This document shows, in pieces, positions 13,455-25,399 of a stretch of 64,000 nt of DNA (its first letter is position 1; the number at the start of each line of letters is the position of its first letter). Made by a program: the position numbers and the translations under genes. The DNA is from Congeria kusceri (taxonomy: Eukaryota; Mollusca; Bivalvia; Myida; Dreissenidae), in assembly GCA_027627225.1 (NCBI GenBank), contig CM051029.1, positions 9,593,215-9,657,214 on the forward strand, written 5' to 3'. The notes beneath the pieces are model-generated. The model had not been told where the DNA came from and did not search any database. It worked only from the letters and a program-made list of their open reading frames with translations.

Positions 13455-14060
13455 AGCTTCACTGGCCGAAGGTAAGCGAACGTTTGCCATACCTGTTCGT
13501 CCGTCGTGAGTGACTCCGTCCGTCTGTACGTTTACTTTTCCTTAAAAAACGAAATCTGAAACGGTTCAACCGACTTTGATAAAACTTCATAGAAATGTTC
13601 CTTGGGTGCTCCAAAGTTGCTTGAATGTTTCTGGTCCACTGCACTAGACGACCACTTAAAAGGATAAAGATTAAACCATATCCCTTCCTAAATCCCTGGT
13701 TAGATTTTCTTATGGTTATCCAGTAATATTTCTGGGTAAGCCCTTAACCAAAGTTACTCAAGTGGTTCCGCTTTGTTGAAAAACGTGGCCGACAGGTGGC
13801 TAGGTCATTTTAACTAATATGGCTATATTTAAATTTTTGAGACCATAAACCACTGGTTATATTTCGAAATGATTTGACAGAAATGTTCATTGGATATTTA
13901 ACTACCAAAGTTGTTCAAATGGTTCCGGTCGGTTGAAAAACGTTATATAAAAAACCACCGCTGAAACTTTGAAATAATTTCACAGAAATATCTCTTATTT
14001 GGCCCTCTACTAAAAAGCTTTAAATCGTGTTCATTCATTAAACAAAACAGCATAACCAGA
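13455..14060 (+). repeat. Second bivalve-type tandem repeat family, about three units
   Basis: About three diverged units of roughly 180 bp share CAGAAATGTTC followed by CAAAGTTGTTCAAATGGTTC and GGTTGAAAAACG. The block begins with a TTCGTCCGTCGTG-like simple stretch near 13495. The layout is like other mollusc tandem-bearing elements. Confidence 0.65.
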
Positions 14061-14704
14061 GGGCAGGACCTTTCTTAATTATATAGCTTAGCATGGCCCT
14101 TTCGCTTTTGGCTCTCCTTACTTAATAAGTCATGGGAGCGATACAGACACTTGTTTGCCTTCGGCTGTACTGATATTGCCCTTTGCGCAGATGTTGTCCA
14201 TTTTAAGTCAATGTTAAAAGGTGGAATGTGCTTTCCCAGAATTAACGTTTTAAATAATAAAGAGGCAGATCGAATCTACTAAGCAAATACAACAAACGTG
14301 TGTACTACGTCGTAATGTATACATATATAACCAAGTATATAGTTTGTATATAAAACACTATAATATACGTGTGTCATATTATTTACACTCAACAAAATAA
14401 TCACTACTATATAAGTATATTACGGAAATAACACATTTCACATTGAAACGAACGAGTTATTCCAACGTCTTCGTAACAATATATGTACATAATGTATATT
14501 TATTGTTTGAAGATTACATTACACTATGGTAAGTGTGTATTTAAACCAAAACCACAGTTCATGTTTAAAACAAAAATAACACTTCGGCGTTTGTTAAAAT
14601 TATAATCACACACAATGATAATATTGCAGAAAGAGATGCACAACTGTTTAAACAATATTTATGGCAATGACTTGTCTGCTAAACTTCACTCTAATAACTG
14701 CATA
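14061..14704. other. Intergenic, nothing recognised
   Basis: AT-rich sequence with no supported feature. Confidence 0.5.
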
Positions 14705-16010
14705 CTTTCTTTGCACATTACCAATTGGATACTACCGATGCACACTGTCGACTGAACACTTCCCAAGCACACTACCAACTGAACACGCCCTATGTACACT
14801 ACCACCTGGACACTTCCCATGCTCATTATCAACTGGACAATTCCCAAGCACACTACCAACTGAACACTTTCCATGCACACTACCAACTGGACATCCATGT
14901 TCATTACCAACTTGATACTTCCCATGCGCATTACCAATTGGACACCTCCCATGCTAACTACCAACAGAACACTTCCCATACTCATTATCAACTGGACAAT
15001 TCCCATGCACACCACCAACTGTACACTTCCCATGCACACAACCAACTCTACATTTCCCATGCACACTACGAACTGTATACTTCACATACACACTACCAAC
15101 AGTACACTTCCCATGCACAGTATTAACTGTACACTTCCCATGCACACTATCAACTGGATACTTCCCATGCACAGTATCAACCGGACACTATCCATGCACA
15201 CTAGCTACTGGATACGTCCCATGCACACTAGTAACGTTACACGTCCTTAGAGACCACCAACTGGACACTTCCAATGCACATTGCCAACTGGATACGTCCT
15301 ATGCGGACTAACAATTGATCTCTTCCTGTGAACAATACTAACTCGGCACTTCCTATATACACCTTCAAATTGACATATTATATGCACTCTACAAACTTAA
15401 ATACCCCATGCACACAACCAACTGAACAATTCCCATGTCCACTTCATTACCCACTGAACACTTCTTATGAACACTACCAACTGAACAATTCCCATGCTCA
15501 TTACCAACTGGACACTTGCCAAGCACAATACAAACTGGACATTTCCCACGCATACTACCAACTGGACACTTCCCACGCATACTACCAACTGGACACTTCT
15601 CACGCACACTAACGACTGGACACGTCCCGTGAACACTACCAACTGAACACTTCCTATGCAAACTAACAACGGGACACGTCCCATGCACACTACTAACAGG
15701 ACACGTCCCATGCTTATTACAAACTTTACACTTCCCATGCAAACTAACATCTGAACACTTCCCACGAACACTACCAACTGGACACTTCCCATGCACACTA
15801 GCATCTACACACTGAGTATTAACACTACAAAATGGACACGTCTCAGTCAAAATAACTACTGGATAAATTCAATGCACACTAACAACTGGATACTTTCCAT
15901 GCACACCACCAACTGGACACTTCATATACACATAACATGTACCTGCTGAACACTTCCTTTGAACAATATAAATAGACACTTCCTAGGCACACTACCAACT
16001 GTATACTTCC
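14705..16010 (+). repeat. 27-bp minisatellite, nearly 50 units
   Basis: The unit approximates CACTACCAACTGGACACTTC plus CCATGCA (27 bp), repeated from about 14705 to 16010 with frequent point changes and a few length-variant units. Because 27 is a multiple of 3, several frames on both strands stay open and produce nine-residue peptide repeats (such as HYQLDTSHA on the plus strand). These look like repeat proteins but are a by-product of the unit length. There is no codon or splice evidence for translation. Confidence 0.95.
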
Positions 16011-16254
16011 CATGCACAGACATTCGTGACCATAGAAAACATGTTCACGGGTGGCTGTATCATATTCTATGGACACGCGTGAAATAAAATAAGATCTAAC
16101 ACCAAAATCAACAAAAACATCTCTATATATGTACACAGCTGACAAATCATATTGGACGTGCCGATAGAGTATGTCAGCTCTGTACCAGTGCAACCGCACA
16201 TTTTCGTTATTCTCAAAACTTATTGTCAATAGCATTTACGTTATTGTGCACATT

Positions 16255-16350
16255 ATGTATGGAATTTTACTCTCGAACACTTTTTGGAGTGCTCGAACAT
16301 TATCGCATGTTTAACCATCGACCGTCCAATATGGAAAATATTGTACGCAA
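16255..16350 (-). repeat. Dispersed ~100-bp repeat, copy 2 of 3, inverted
   Basis: The minus strand reads ATATTTTCCATATTGGACGG, then CATGCGATAATGTTCGAG, matching the copies at 11130 and 51425 with scattered differences. Confidence 0.65.
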
Positions 16351-16498
16351 CCGGTGTGAATGGCACCAGCTGATTGGAGTATATAAATAGGTATATAATA
16401 ATATATAATAGGGAACATGATAGATAAATAATTAACATGCTATAAAGATCAATCATGAAAAAAAGAACACTTCGATAAGCAGCTTACCGGTTAATAGT

Positions 16499-16993
16499 AT
16501 TATTATTAATCCTTTCTACTATTATTATTATTATTATTATTACTATTATTATTATTATTAATATTATTATTATTATCATTATTATTAGTAGTAGTAGTAT
16601 TATTAGTATTATAAGTAGTATTTGTTTCAGTAGAAATAGTAGTAAAAGTAGCAGTAGCAGTAGCAGTAATAGTAGTGAGAGTAGTAGTAGTGAGATTATT
16701 ATTATTATTAGTAGTAGTAGTAATAGTAGTAGTAGTAGTAGTTGTAGTAGTAGTAGAAGTAATAATAGTAATAGTAGTAGCAGTAGAAGTAGTAGTAGTA
16801 GTTGTAGTGGTAGAAGTTGTGTTAGTAGTAATAGTAGTAGCAGTAGTTGATTGTGTGGTTGTTTTAATAGTAACAGAAGTAGAAGCCGTAGTGGTAGTGG
16901 TAATAGAAGTTGTATTAGTTGTTGTTGCTGTTAATGTAATTGTGGTAGTAGTAGGAAAATGTCGCTATATAAGTGGCATTAGTAGTAGTAGTG

Positions 16994-17025
<32 letters not shown>

Positions 17026-17317
17026 TGTAGTAGTAGTCGTAGTAATTGTAGTCGTAGTAGTATCAGTAGTAGTAGTAGTTGTTGTAGTAGTAGTGGTAGT
17101 AGTAGTTGTAATAGAAGTAGTAGTAGTAGTAGTTGTTGTAGTAGTAATATTAGTAGTATTATAAGTAATAGCAGTAGTAGTAGTAGTAGTAGTATTACCA
17201 GTGGTATTAGTAGTAGTAGTTGTTGTTGTTGTTGTAATATTAATATTAGTAGTGTGGTTATAATTGTATTAATATAAGTAACTGAGATGGTAGTACTAGT
17301 AGAAATAGTAGAAGTAA

Positions 17318-17383
<66 letters not shown>

Positions 17384-17414
17384 CAGTAGTTGTAGTAGTA
17401 GTAGTAGTAGTAGC

Positions 17415-17464
<50 letters not shown>

Positions 17465-17837
17465 TAGTAGTAGTAGTGGTAGTAGAAGTAGCGGTAGTAG
17501 TAGTAGTAGTAAAATGTAGTAGTAGTAGTAGTAGTAGTAGTAGTAATAGTTATAGTACTAGTAGTAGTAGTAGAAGTAGTAGAAGTAGTAGTTGTTGTAG
17601 TATTAGAGATAGTCCTAATAGTCGTTGTAGTGCTAATAATTGTTGTAGCAGGTGTTATTGTTGTTTTTATAGCTTTAGTTTGTAGTGTATGAGGTGGAAT
17701 AGGTGTTAGCAGCACTAGTAGTAGTAGCAGTAGTAGTAGTAGTAGTAGTAGTGGTAGTAGCAGTAGTAGTAATAGTGGTAGTAGTAGTAGTAGTAGTGGT
17801 AATAGTAGTAGTTGTAGTAGTAGTAGTAGTTGTTGTT

Positions 17838-17919
<82 letters not shown>

Positions 17920-17925
17920 AAGTAA

Positions 17926-18009
<84 letters not shown>

Positions 18010-18035
18010 CAGTAGTAGTAGTAGTTATAGTTTAG
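16499..18035 (+). repeat. Very large ATT/AGT trinucleotide microsatellite field
   Basis: An ATT block (16499-16625) grades into AGT/GTA units to about 18035. Two short non-repetitive breaks occur near 16950-16975 and 17650-17705. The purest stretches are 17320-17520 and 17840-18010. Open frames of poly-Val, poly-Ser and poly-Tyr here are artefacts of the repeat. Confidence 0.97.
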
Positions 18036-18227
18036 GAAAAATCTAGGATACCAAAAGGTACAGGGTTTCCGCTAAAAAGTAAAAGGGCTGAAATTCGGAG
18101 CAGTCTGTTGACATTTTCTAATGATTTGCTTAATCCAGGATATTTATTTGTCTAATGCTTGCAATTAAGATTTTTCTATTGTGTGCTGACGAACCCAGAG
18201 GGGCAGAGAAGGGAACCAAAAAGGATC

Positions 18228-18318
18228 AGGGGCAGTAGTAGTAGTTGTAGTAGTAGCTTAGTGGTAGTAGTAGTAGTAGTAGTAGTTGTAATAGTGGTAG
18301 TAGCAGTAGTAGTCACGA
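18228..18318 (+). repeat. AGT microsatellite satellite block
   Basis: A short AGT/GTA array is separated from the main field by about 190 bp of unique sequence. Confidence 0.9.
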
Positions 18319-18319
18319 G

Positions 18320-19505
18320 CTTTCGAGTACAACAAAGTAATTTTATTTCTCACAACAAACAGTATGCCTGTCATATTTTAAACATCAGCTGTAACTTAGG
18401 TCAGCATGGATACACTTATCAATGACAGTTTTCACATTTAGGACTTGTTTAGTACAATCTGCTTGAAAATGAAGTCTACTATTTCATATACTTGAACATT
18501 GGTAAAAAAATTAACACATATAGTTCAATAAGAAATGCATAGTTATATTACAAGTTATAAATATATTTAAACCCTAGATGTTTATTATATTTATGTAAAA
18601 CCGTTTTCGTCAAATGTAAAATAAGGTCATTGTTTACTATAAATCTAAACATGTAAAAGTATGTGACTAATACTGAATATATCTTCATTGATATGCATAT
18701 ACGTTTTATAAAAAGATATATGTCAGATTAAAAAATGCAAAAAAATGAAAAAATATATCCTTCAAATAATTTCTCATAGCAACTAGTAACAACATTAATT
18801 GTGTTCCCAATACAGTGAAGTAGAATGAATATTATTTTCTCGGCTATACCACAATGTGTATTAAATTCTAAAAAATTATTGAGAGTGAATTATTTTTATA
18901 AATGATGATATTTTCATAAATAATGCTATTTGAACTGTATTTGCTTTGATTTGTGGTAATTAAACACAGACATATTCAACTGGGATTTGTGTGTGCCTAT
19001 CTGGCTTTATAGAAATATTTTCTTGTAAAGAAATCAGCTGAAAGAGGATTAAGCAGTTGAATGCAGTTGTATGGATTGACCTTATAAACATAGCATGAAT
19101 TTTTGTGTAAGAATATTCCATGTTACACTCACAAAATGTAAATACTGAAATAAATGTGTGATGTTACATTGAGTAAACACGTTTCAAGCTTTTCACATAA
19201 TATTGTTTTCCCAGTGTGGTGACTATCTTTTTAATACAGACACGAACAATATTGAACCGAAATACTACCTTGACTGTCCGGAATACATTCCACGTGCAGT
19301 CTCCACTGTTTTAGCATACACATGTCGCGCAATATAAAATGACTTACTTTTTTGTAATCTAACATAAATTGGCTTTACAAAGGCCATGTGGCTTCTGGAT
19401 GGACACATTTGTGTCAACATTGCAATACTGCACACTAACCATTACGTCCGACATTCATTGGTTTGTGTCAGGCGTACTATCTTAGCGCTAACCCGGAACC
19501 AGGCT
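18320..19505. other. Intergenic, nothing recognised
   Basis: AT-rich unique sequence. Confidence 0.5.
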
Positions 19506-19507
19506 AT

Positions 19508-19615
19508 AAAAGCAGTAATAGTAGAGGTAGGAGTAGTAGTAGTAGGAGTAGTAGTAGTAGTGGTGTAGTAGTAGTAGTAGTAGTAGTAGTAGTTGTTGTT
19601 GTAGTAGTAGTAGTA

Positions 19616-19655
<40 letters not shown>

Positions 19656-19775
19656 AAGTCGGAGTAGTAGTAGTAGTAGTAGAAATAGTAGTCGTTGTAC
19701 TTTTAGTTGTAGTAGTAGTAGTTGAAGAAGTAGTAATAATAGTAGTAGTAGTGGCAGGATCAGCAGCAGCAGCAG
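19508..19775 (+). repeat. AGT/TAG trinucleotide microsatellite
   Basis: Imperfect AGT array with AGA and TTG variants. The long hydrophobic or Val-rich frames across it are repeat artefacts. Confidence 0.95.
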
Positions 19776-21221
19776 CATTCGTTGTACAATTATTATTGGT
19801 ATTAAATCACATTTCACATTTCATATTTATACTTTGTATTTTTATGTTATTTTACTTATTTACAATTTAAAGTGTCTTTAAAAAGTTGTGGAAAATGCGA
19901 CTTATTAAAACAACCACTGCATTTACATGCAAAAACAATATTCTTCTTTTTGGAATTGTTCATTAAATACAATATTGTGTCTATCTGAAGGGGCTGACTC
20001 AGTTGCAAAGGAGCGACGGAAACGCACAAATAAATGAACACGCATGCAGCCTTAAGCACGACATAATGACTTGAATTGGATGCAGTTCATTATGTTCGTT
20101 GTGGTAACAGCGTTGTTACGCACCTTATGAGGCTGTATTGAAAAGTGCGCGAGTAGCAGCGTTGTGACGAACCATTAATTAGTCTGCTGTAATGAAAATG
20201 TATTGTCACGTGCGCTAGATTGCCGTTAAAATGAATCCTAACACATTTAAGAATAATGTATCGACTTACAATAAAAATGACAATTTCATTTAGTAGCTAA
20301 AATACATAACAAAACCTTCTCAACATTGCATAAATCAACAATCACTGTTCTGAAGGAAAATAATCGAGATAAACTAATTTTACTTGCAACATGTCGTAAA
20401 AAAATATAATCTAACAATACACAACTTATATCTATTTTCATTTCAAATGCATGTACATGTTTTGCAAATATAATATACACTAGGAATTGTCTATCAAAAT
20501 AGTACATAGGATTTTTCATTCTAGAGATCTGGCCTATTGCTGTTTGGTCAATATGAACAAGAGAATAAAGTGTTATTTATACATGCTTTTCTATGTTTTG
20601 TCAATTGCTGTAGTGCAAACATTTGATAAAAGATATAAAAACACAATCATTTCTTGCCTGTTTGATTAGTACTGTGCGTGTGTTTATTTAGTGACGTATT
20701 TGTGTGTTATAAATTATCGGGTATAAATTTAATACGACGTATAGTATATATTTACTTAGCTGTCAAAGTGTTTATGCATTGGCAAGTTTGTTTGCAATCC
20801 GTCTACGGGTATTATTTATTGGTGTTGATGTGATCACCTTTCGGCGAGGCTACGGCTATTGAATTTCTCCAAGTATCCATTTGCAAACATACTTCACACA
20901 CATTTTCAAACATGCGTTCACGATAGGGTACCTTTAAATGTGATATAGGCATCATTATCAACGATTAAATACGTAGTTGAGAAACATCGCTGACAAATTA
21001 TGAATCCAGTACAAAGAACGATCTTACATCAACTAATTGATCGATTGTTAATACGTATTATTTATATTGGCTCACCGAAGTACCGGTAAACTGCGTCGAT
21101 TATTTATCTATCAAATTACAATGCAATACATATTCCATTAGTCGAATATTCGGGAACACATAATTTTTCCGAGTGTGTGTTAAGATTATATTATTCCAAG
21201 ATATACAACTCTTGTGTCAAC
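19776..21221. other. Intergenic, minor tandem duplication
   Basis: At 20105-20215 two diverged copies of about 62 bp share AGCGTTGTNACG and GCTGTATTGAAAA-like sequence. Nothing else is recognised. Confidence 0.45.
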
Positions 21222-21223
21222 TA

Positions 21224-21860
21224 TAGTGTGAAATGATTAACCTGACACTCATTAATATTCCGTATGCAATCGGGATTTATTTATAGATACTACGGCGAGA
21301 ATCGAACGTATCATAGCAAATTCCAGAATGTAAATTAATATCGTATATGTTTATAAATCGTAAAGCGCAAATGGTGTATTGGAACAGATGCCGCGCTTGC
21401 GATGCGAAGTTTGGAGTTCGAGTAACGACGTCGACATTTTATAAACATGAGCATTTTACACATTATTAGTATAAGTATTAAACGAAACCGATCCTTAACA
21501 TGTAACATGCCTTTCTGTGTGAATAATATAAAAGTAACATAAATAAATATTAATAAGTTCCAAAACAGATTGGATGATACATTTTTACAATTAATATCTC
21601 ATGATATACATATTGTAAGAATAACTCATAAACATTTTACAAAAGTTCGCTGTCAGAAGGAATCGAACTCTGTCCGATGGCGTGCGGCGCTAGCAATCAT
21701 ACCACAATACCATTAAATATCACTCTCGCTACCCCGTATTAAAATTTTTACAAAACATAAATTCCAATAAAAGAAACTCGTCCGAAACATTGCAAACAAC
21801 AGAACACACTTACGGTATGTCACGAAAATTAATGAGTGTCAGGTTTATAATATTGCACTA
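21224..21860. mobile_element. MITE-like element with 33-bp TIRs, TA target duplication and tRNA-like arms
   Basis: Terminal inverted repeats lie at 21224-21256 and 21828-21860 (28 of 33 positions match, including a perfect 18-bp core ACCTGACACTCATTAAT plus one base). A TA dinucleotide lies directly outside each end (21222-21223 and 21861-21862), as for Tc1/mariner-type insertion. There is no transposase. Each arm carries a tRNA-like segment pointing inward: plus strand 21370-21425 and minus strand 21645-21715. The latter has a clear B-box-like GAGTTCGATTCC. The arms remain similar beyond the TIRs, so this is one large diverged inverted repeat. Confidence 0.75.
21645..21715 (-). other. tRNA-like segment inside the MITE right arm
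   Basis: The minus strand has an A-box-like start (GGTATGATTGCTAGC) and a B-box GAGTTCGATTCC about 50 nt later. No full cloverleaf with a paired acceptor stem was found, so it is a relic or an internal pol III promoter rather than a functional tRNA gene. Confidence 0.45.
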
Positions 21861-21862
21861 TA

Positions 21863-23340
21863 CCAATGTTTGGTCATGAACTAGTTTCGTATGACTAGAA
21901 ACAACAAACGATGCAAACGTGGGTATATGTCGTTGTCATATATATTGCGAATTTAAACTACACTGTAAACAATTGTTTTATTTGTTAATATGTGTTTTAT
22001 ATATACAAAAAAACTAAACAACATTTACAAAGCACAGCCAATTTAATCAATAGCATGCATCACCTTATTATTTCCATTTCATATAGTTTAAACCGGTCAC
22101 TTACAGTTGTGTATATTAAATATAATATGCACTACAATACCACAAATAGTATTGAGAAAGAAGCAAGCTTTATTGCCACTTTTCTGTATACAAATGGGTA
22201 TTCTAACAATTTATGAGCATAAAGTGTTTATACAACGTCGGCAAGTGTGTTCATGGATTTGCACGACGGTTTATATATTGCTCACAGAGAGATACAAAGC
22301 CAAGGGGGAAGAAGTTAATATTAAAAACTAAGATTATGTACGTAACTTTATGCGACATGTTTGAATACACCTAATACCTAGCATTTCGTGCCGCTTTAAA
22401 ATGAAATGTTCATACAAAACATTCATAATGCTACTGTGAGAGAGTCAGTTAGTAATTGACTAAAATAAATGAGTGAGTGAGCGAGTATACGGGCGTGAAC
22501 AATGAATAAATGATATGTGCTCTAAGGTTGATGTTTATGGTGGTATTGGTCATACTAATGTTTAAGTGACATTTGCAGCAACATGATAGCATTCCACTAT
22601 TACGACAAGAAAAACAGTACACATGTACTAATCGATTTAGTTTTTTGCGCATGTGCATGTGCACACGTATAATAAGATGTATACAACCGAAAGTGCAAAG
22701 GATGACAATTATAAGAGTTTAGATAAACTCATTGCACTGTGTGATATGACATATACTTGTTGAATTGTTAATTGTATTAATATAAACAAATGAACATACC
22801 TAGCAGTAAATGCGCGACAAAGATCAAGACACATCGAAGCTGAAGCATACTTGGTTTACTGCAGCCTGTGTTCATATTGTTATAATTTCCTTAAAAACAC
22901 TTTCAACCGAAACGCACACAGCTGCTAATTAACCTTAAATTATACTTCCTCTATGTGTACATTTTCGTAACATTCCTTTGAGTTCACGTATCTATTTTTT
23001 ATTTGTGAACACAATACAGAATTCAATAAAATCACTCCTGATTTCAGTTAACGCATACATGTATACTTGCTTCTAATTAATCTTCCGTGTTTACGTGCTC
23101 AATGATTATATGCTAGTATCATGTTGAACTACACACGTGTATCAATCTGTATCACTAGTATTTGGCACACTATTTGAGGGCAGATCATGGGTACATGTTA
23201 TCATAGCACTAGTAACGCAATCATTAAACCTTAACATTAAATCATACATTTAACCCGGCATTACTATGTCTCAACAACTATAATATGGTTGCAATAGCAA
23301 TTAGTAAAGTAAGTCAAATGTATATATACATTTGGAAGTA
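21863..23340. other. Intergenic, nothing recognised
   Basis: AT-rich unique sequence. No exon or element was supported. Confidence 0.5.
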
Positions 23341-23348
23341 ATTATTTG

Positions 23349-23495
23349 TGTAACCCAGCTGAAAAAATCCCAAGCCAGAATGGGAATCGAACCCGGGACC
23401 TCCCGGTTCCTAGGCAAACGCTCTACCGCGTCGCTATAAAAGCTAGCTCATATAGCAAGGCAGTATAAGTGTCCCTTATACATCACCCTACTACA
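23349..23495 (-). repeat. TRIM 3' LTR (in minus-strand orientation)
   Basis: 147 bp, TGTA...TACA, apparently identical to 23598-23744. Confidence 0.88.
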
Positions 23496-23507
23496 TACTC
23501 TCCCTCC
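23496..23507 (-). other. TRIM polypurine tract
   Basis: GGAGGGAGAGTA on the minus strand abuts the TGTA start of the downstream LTR, the position expected for priming of second-strand synthesis. Confidence 0.75.
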
Positions 23508-23583
23508 ATGTATTAAATTCTTCCACGAATTTCCTTCTGCCTTGACATCTGTGGGATGTCGTGCATACCACAGTGGGTTATTT

Positions 23584-23597
23584 ACGTTGTGCGCCAA
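23584..23597 (-). other. TRIM primer binding site, lysine-tRNA type
   Basis: The minus strand reads TGGCGCACAACGT one base after the LTR end. The lysine-tRNA primer site in many Gypsy-type elements starts TGGCGCCCAACGT, so one mismatch is present. Confidence 0.8.
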
Positions 23598-23744
23598 TGT
23601 AACCCAGCTGAAAAAATCCCAAGCCAGAATGGGAATCGAACCCGGGACCTCCCGGTTCCTAGGCAAACGCTCTACCGCGTCGCTATAAAAGCTAGCTCAT
23701 ATAGCAAGGCAGTATAAGTGTCCCTTATACATCACCCTACTACA
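23598..23744 (-). repeat. TRIM 5' LTR (in minus-strand orientation)
   Basis: 147 bp, TGTA...TACA, apparently identical to 23349-23495. Confidence 0.88.
23632..23700 (-). other. tRNA-like pol III promoter inside the TRIM LTR
   Basis: Within the upstream LTR (and in the same place in the other, 23383-23451) the minus strand reads TAGCGACGCGGTAGAGC, close to a tRNA D-arm and A-box. It then reads GGTTCGATTCC, a perfect B-box. The intervening loop CTAGGAA would give anticodon AGG (Pro type) if read as a tRNA. The T stem keeps only three good pairs and the acceptor stem is not convincing, so a functional tRNA is unlikely. An internal pol III promoter is plausible. Confidence 0.7.
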
Positions 23745-23749
23745 TTTGT

Positions 23750-25390
23750 TACGCGGATTTGATTAGAAGTAGGCATACAACAACCGATCACATAACATGA
23801 CACAGATCTTAAAATCATGTACACAAGCCTAAATCACATTACGCGCATATCACACGTTTAACGAACGGACAGAGTTCAGTTGCATTTAGTGCATATTTAC
23901 ATACATTTTACACACGCATAAAGAAACAAAAACATAATAAAGTATGAAAAAACATACAAACATGTACAGGAAAGAAACACTTAAATGAAATAAATAAATG
24001 CATACCAGTATAGTTGTCATTGTACTAGTTGTACAAGGTTTGAAACTAGTTTTACGATCTGAGTTTAACATGTAGATTTATGTCGAAGTTTTAGTTATGG
24101 TTTAATGTTTAACATACAAACTACAAGTATATGAGCGCAATAGTGACATAAACAAAAGCATTGTTAGGTAACATCATTGGATTAGTTTTGGTTTATTGTT
24201 GAATATACACATTTAACGTTCGCGAGCTCAGTAGTGACACACTAGTTAATTTAAGTAATCAGTTGCTTGATCTTAGCCTTAAAACTAGGATTAATGTAAA
24301 GGGGCAATAATCCCGTGCGCACTACTTTAGTAACATGCATCGTATTATATCCCTTCATATGAACGAAATGTAGTGACCATTTCTGAACATTCGTACACAC
24401 TTTGTGAAATATTAAATATACTTTAGACGTTGTTTCACGTACATCCGGGTACATCTTAGCTACATTGAACCTGCATCACATGTTACCGCCTTTGGTAATG
24501 CCCTTATATGGTAAATCTGACAGTGATGTGACTACTGTATCTTGCATACTAACAACTCCATTCCGTGCAACTAATAGTTGCTATAATTGGTATTGATTCA
24601 ATTTTTGTAATCGCTGTACTCGTACAAAAATGATGTAAACATAAAAGGTCGAATACCATGTATTATTAATGTCTCCATTTGTCAATGCCTTGTAGTGTGT
24701 AGGTATCAATATATCAGGTAAAGACGTGGCATATATAGGTAAATATGAACGATGTCTGAATACCATACCATAGGACCCTTTGTGTTTGTTGTTCATTTTG
24801 CAAGTGTGATATGGACAACTTGCTTGGCAAAAATGATCGCATGATGCAAAAAATGTTTCTGTTGTTTCATCCATTCATTTTTCATACATCTGGAGTGTCA
24901 TAGTTTAATATTTTATTACTTACCACTTTACTAACACGTAATTATTTTGGGTAAAATCCTGAATTCTTATCAAGCCATTTCATTTTCAGTTTGTCTATGC
25001 AACATAAAGCTGCGTCCAGGTAGATTGCGGGCAAATGTATTATTTCATACATATTTTCGCGCAGATAATAGCTTGTGTTGGTTCACATAATTATTTTTTT
25101 TAATCAGGCTTGCAAGATTGTTTTTTTTTTATTTACAAGCTTCAGATCCGCTGTATTGATAAACCGTTCTTACAATCGTATTAAACTATTGTCTTACTGC
25201 TATGGGAAAGTTTTAAAACAAACATTGCACACATTTAATCTTTAAAATCATTTGTCTGAAATGTCTTGAAAATAGTTTTACAAATAATGACTATAGCAAA
25301 TTTGCATCAGAGATGTTTAAAATCAGTTCATTCAAAACGATTGTCATACAGAGATGGCAGATTTAGCTAATACTCCTAATTCATAATACA
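23750..25390. other. Intergenic, one unexplained reading frame
   Basis: Nothing was identified. On the minus strand, 24581-24874 is open for 97 codons from an ATG and has four early cysteines (SCDHFCQASCPYHTC). I do not recognise it and saw no splice context, so it may be chance. Confidence 0.35.
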
Positions 25391-25399
25391 TGATAAATA

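Larger units (their letters stand above)
23349..23744 (-). mobile_element. TRIM-type miniature LTR retrotransposon, apparently recent
   Basis: Two 147-bp direct repeats that appear base-for-base identical (23349-23495 and 23598-23744) enclose only 102 bp. Each repeat begins TGTA and ends TACA, the canonical LTR ends. A 4-bp target duplication TTTG flanks the whole (23345-23348 and 23745-23748). Read on the minus strand, the interior begins with TTGGCGCACAACGT, a near match to the primer binding site for lysine tRNA, directly after the LTR. It ends with a polypurine tract next to the other LTR. There is no coding capacity, so it must be mobilised in trans. LTR identity implies little time since insertion, or recent gene conversion. 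The LTRs contain a tRNA-like sequence (listed separately). Confidence 0.88.

Noticed and set aside
14661..15850. Several overlapping frames giving nine-residue peptide repeats
   Set aside because: Explained by a 27-bp minisatellite unit open in multiple frames on both strands.
14705..16010. CRISPR array
   Set aside because: Units are contiguous and diverged with no unique spacers, in a eukaryotic context.
16675..18035. Long poly-Val, poly-Ser and poly-Tyr reading frames on both strands
   Set aside because: They are translations of a trinucleotide microsatellite; no splice, promoter or composition evidence for coding.
23383..23451. Functional tRNA gene
   Set aside because: A- and B-boxes are present but the acceptor stem and most of the T stem do not pair, and the sequence is part of an LTR present twice.
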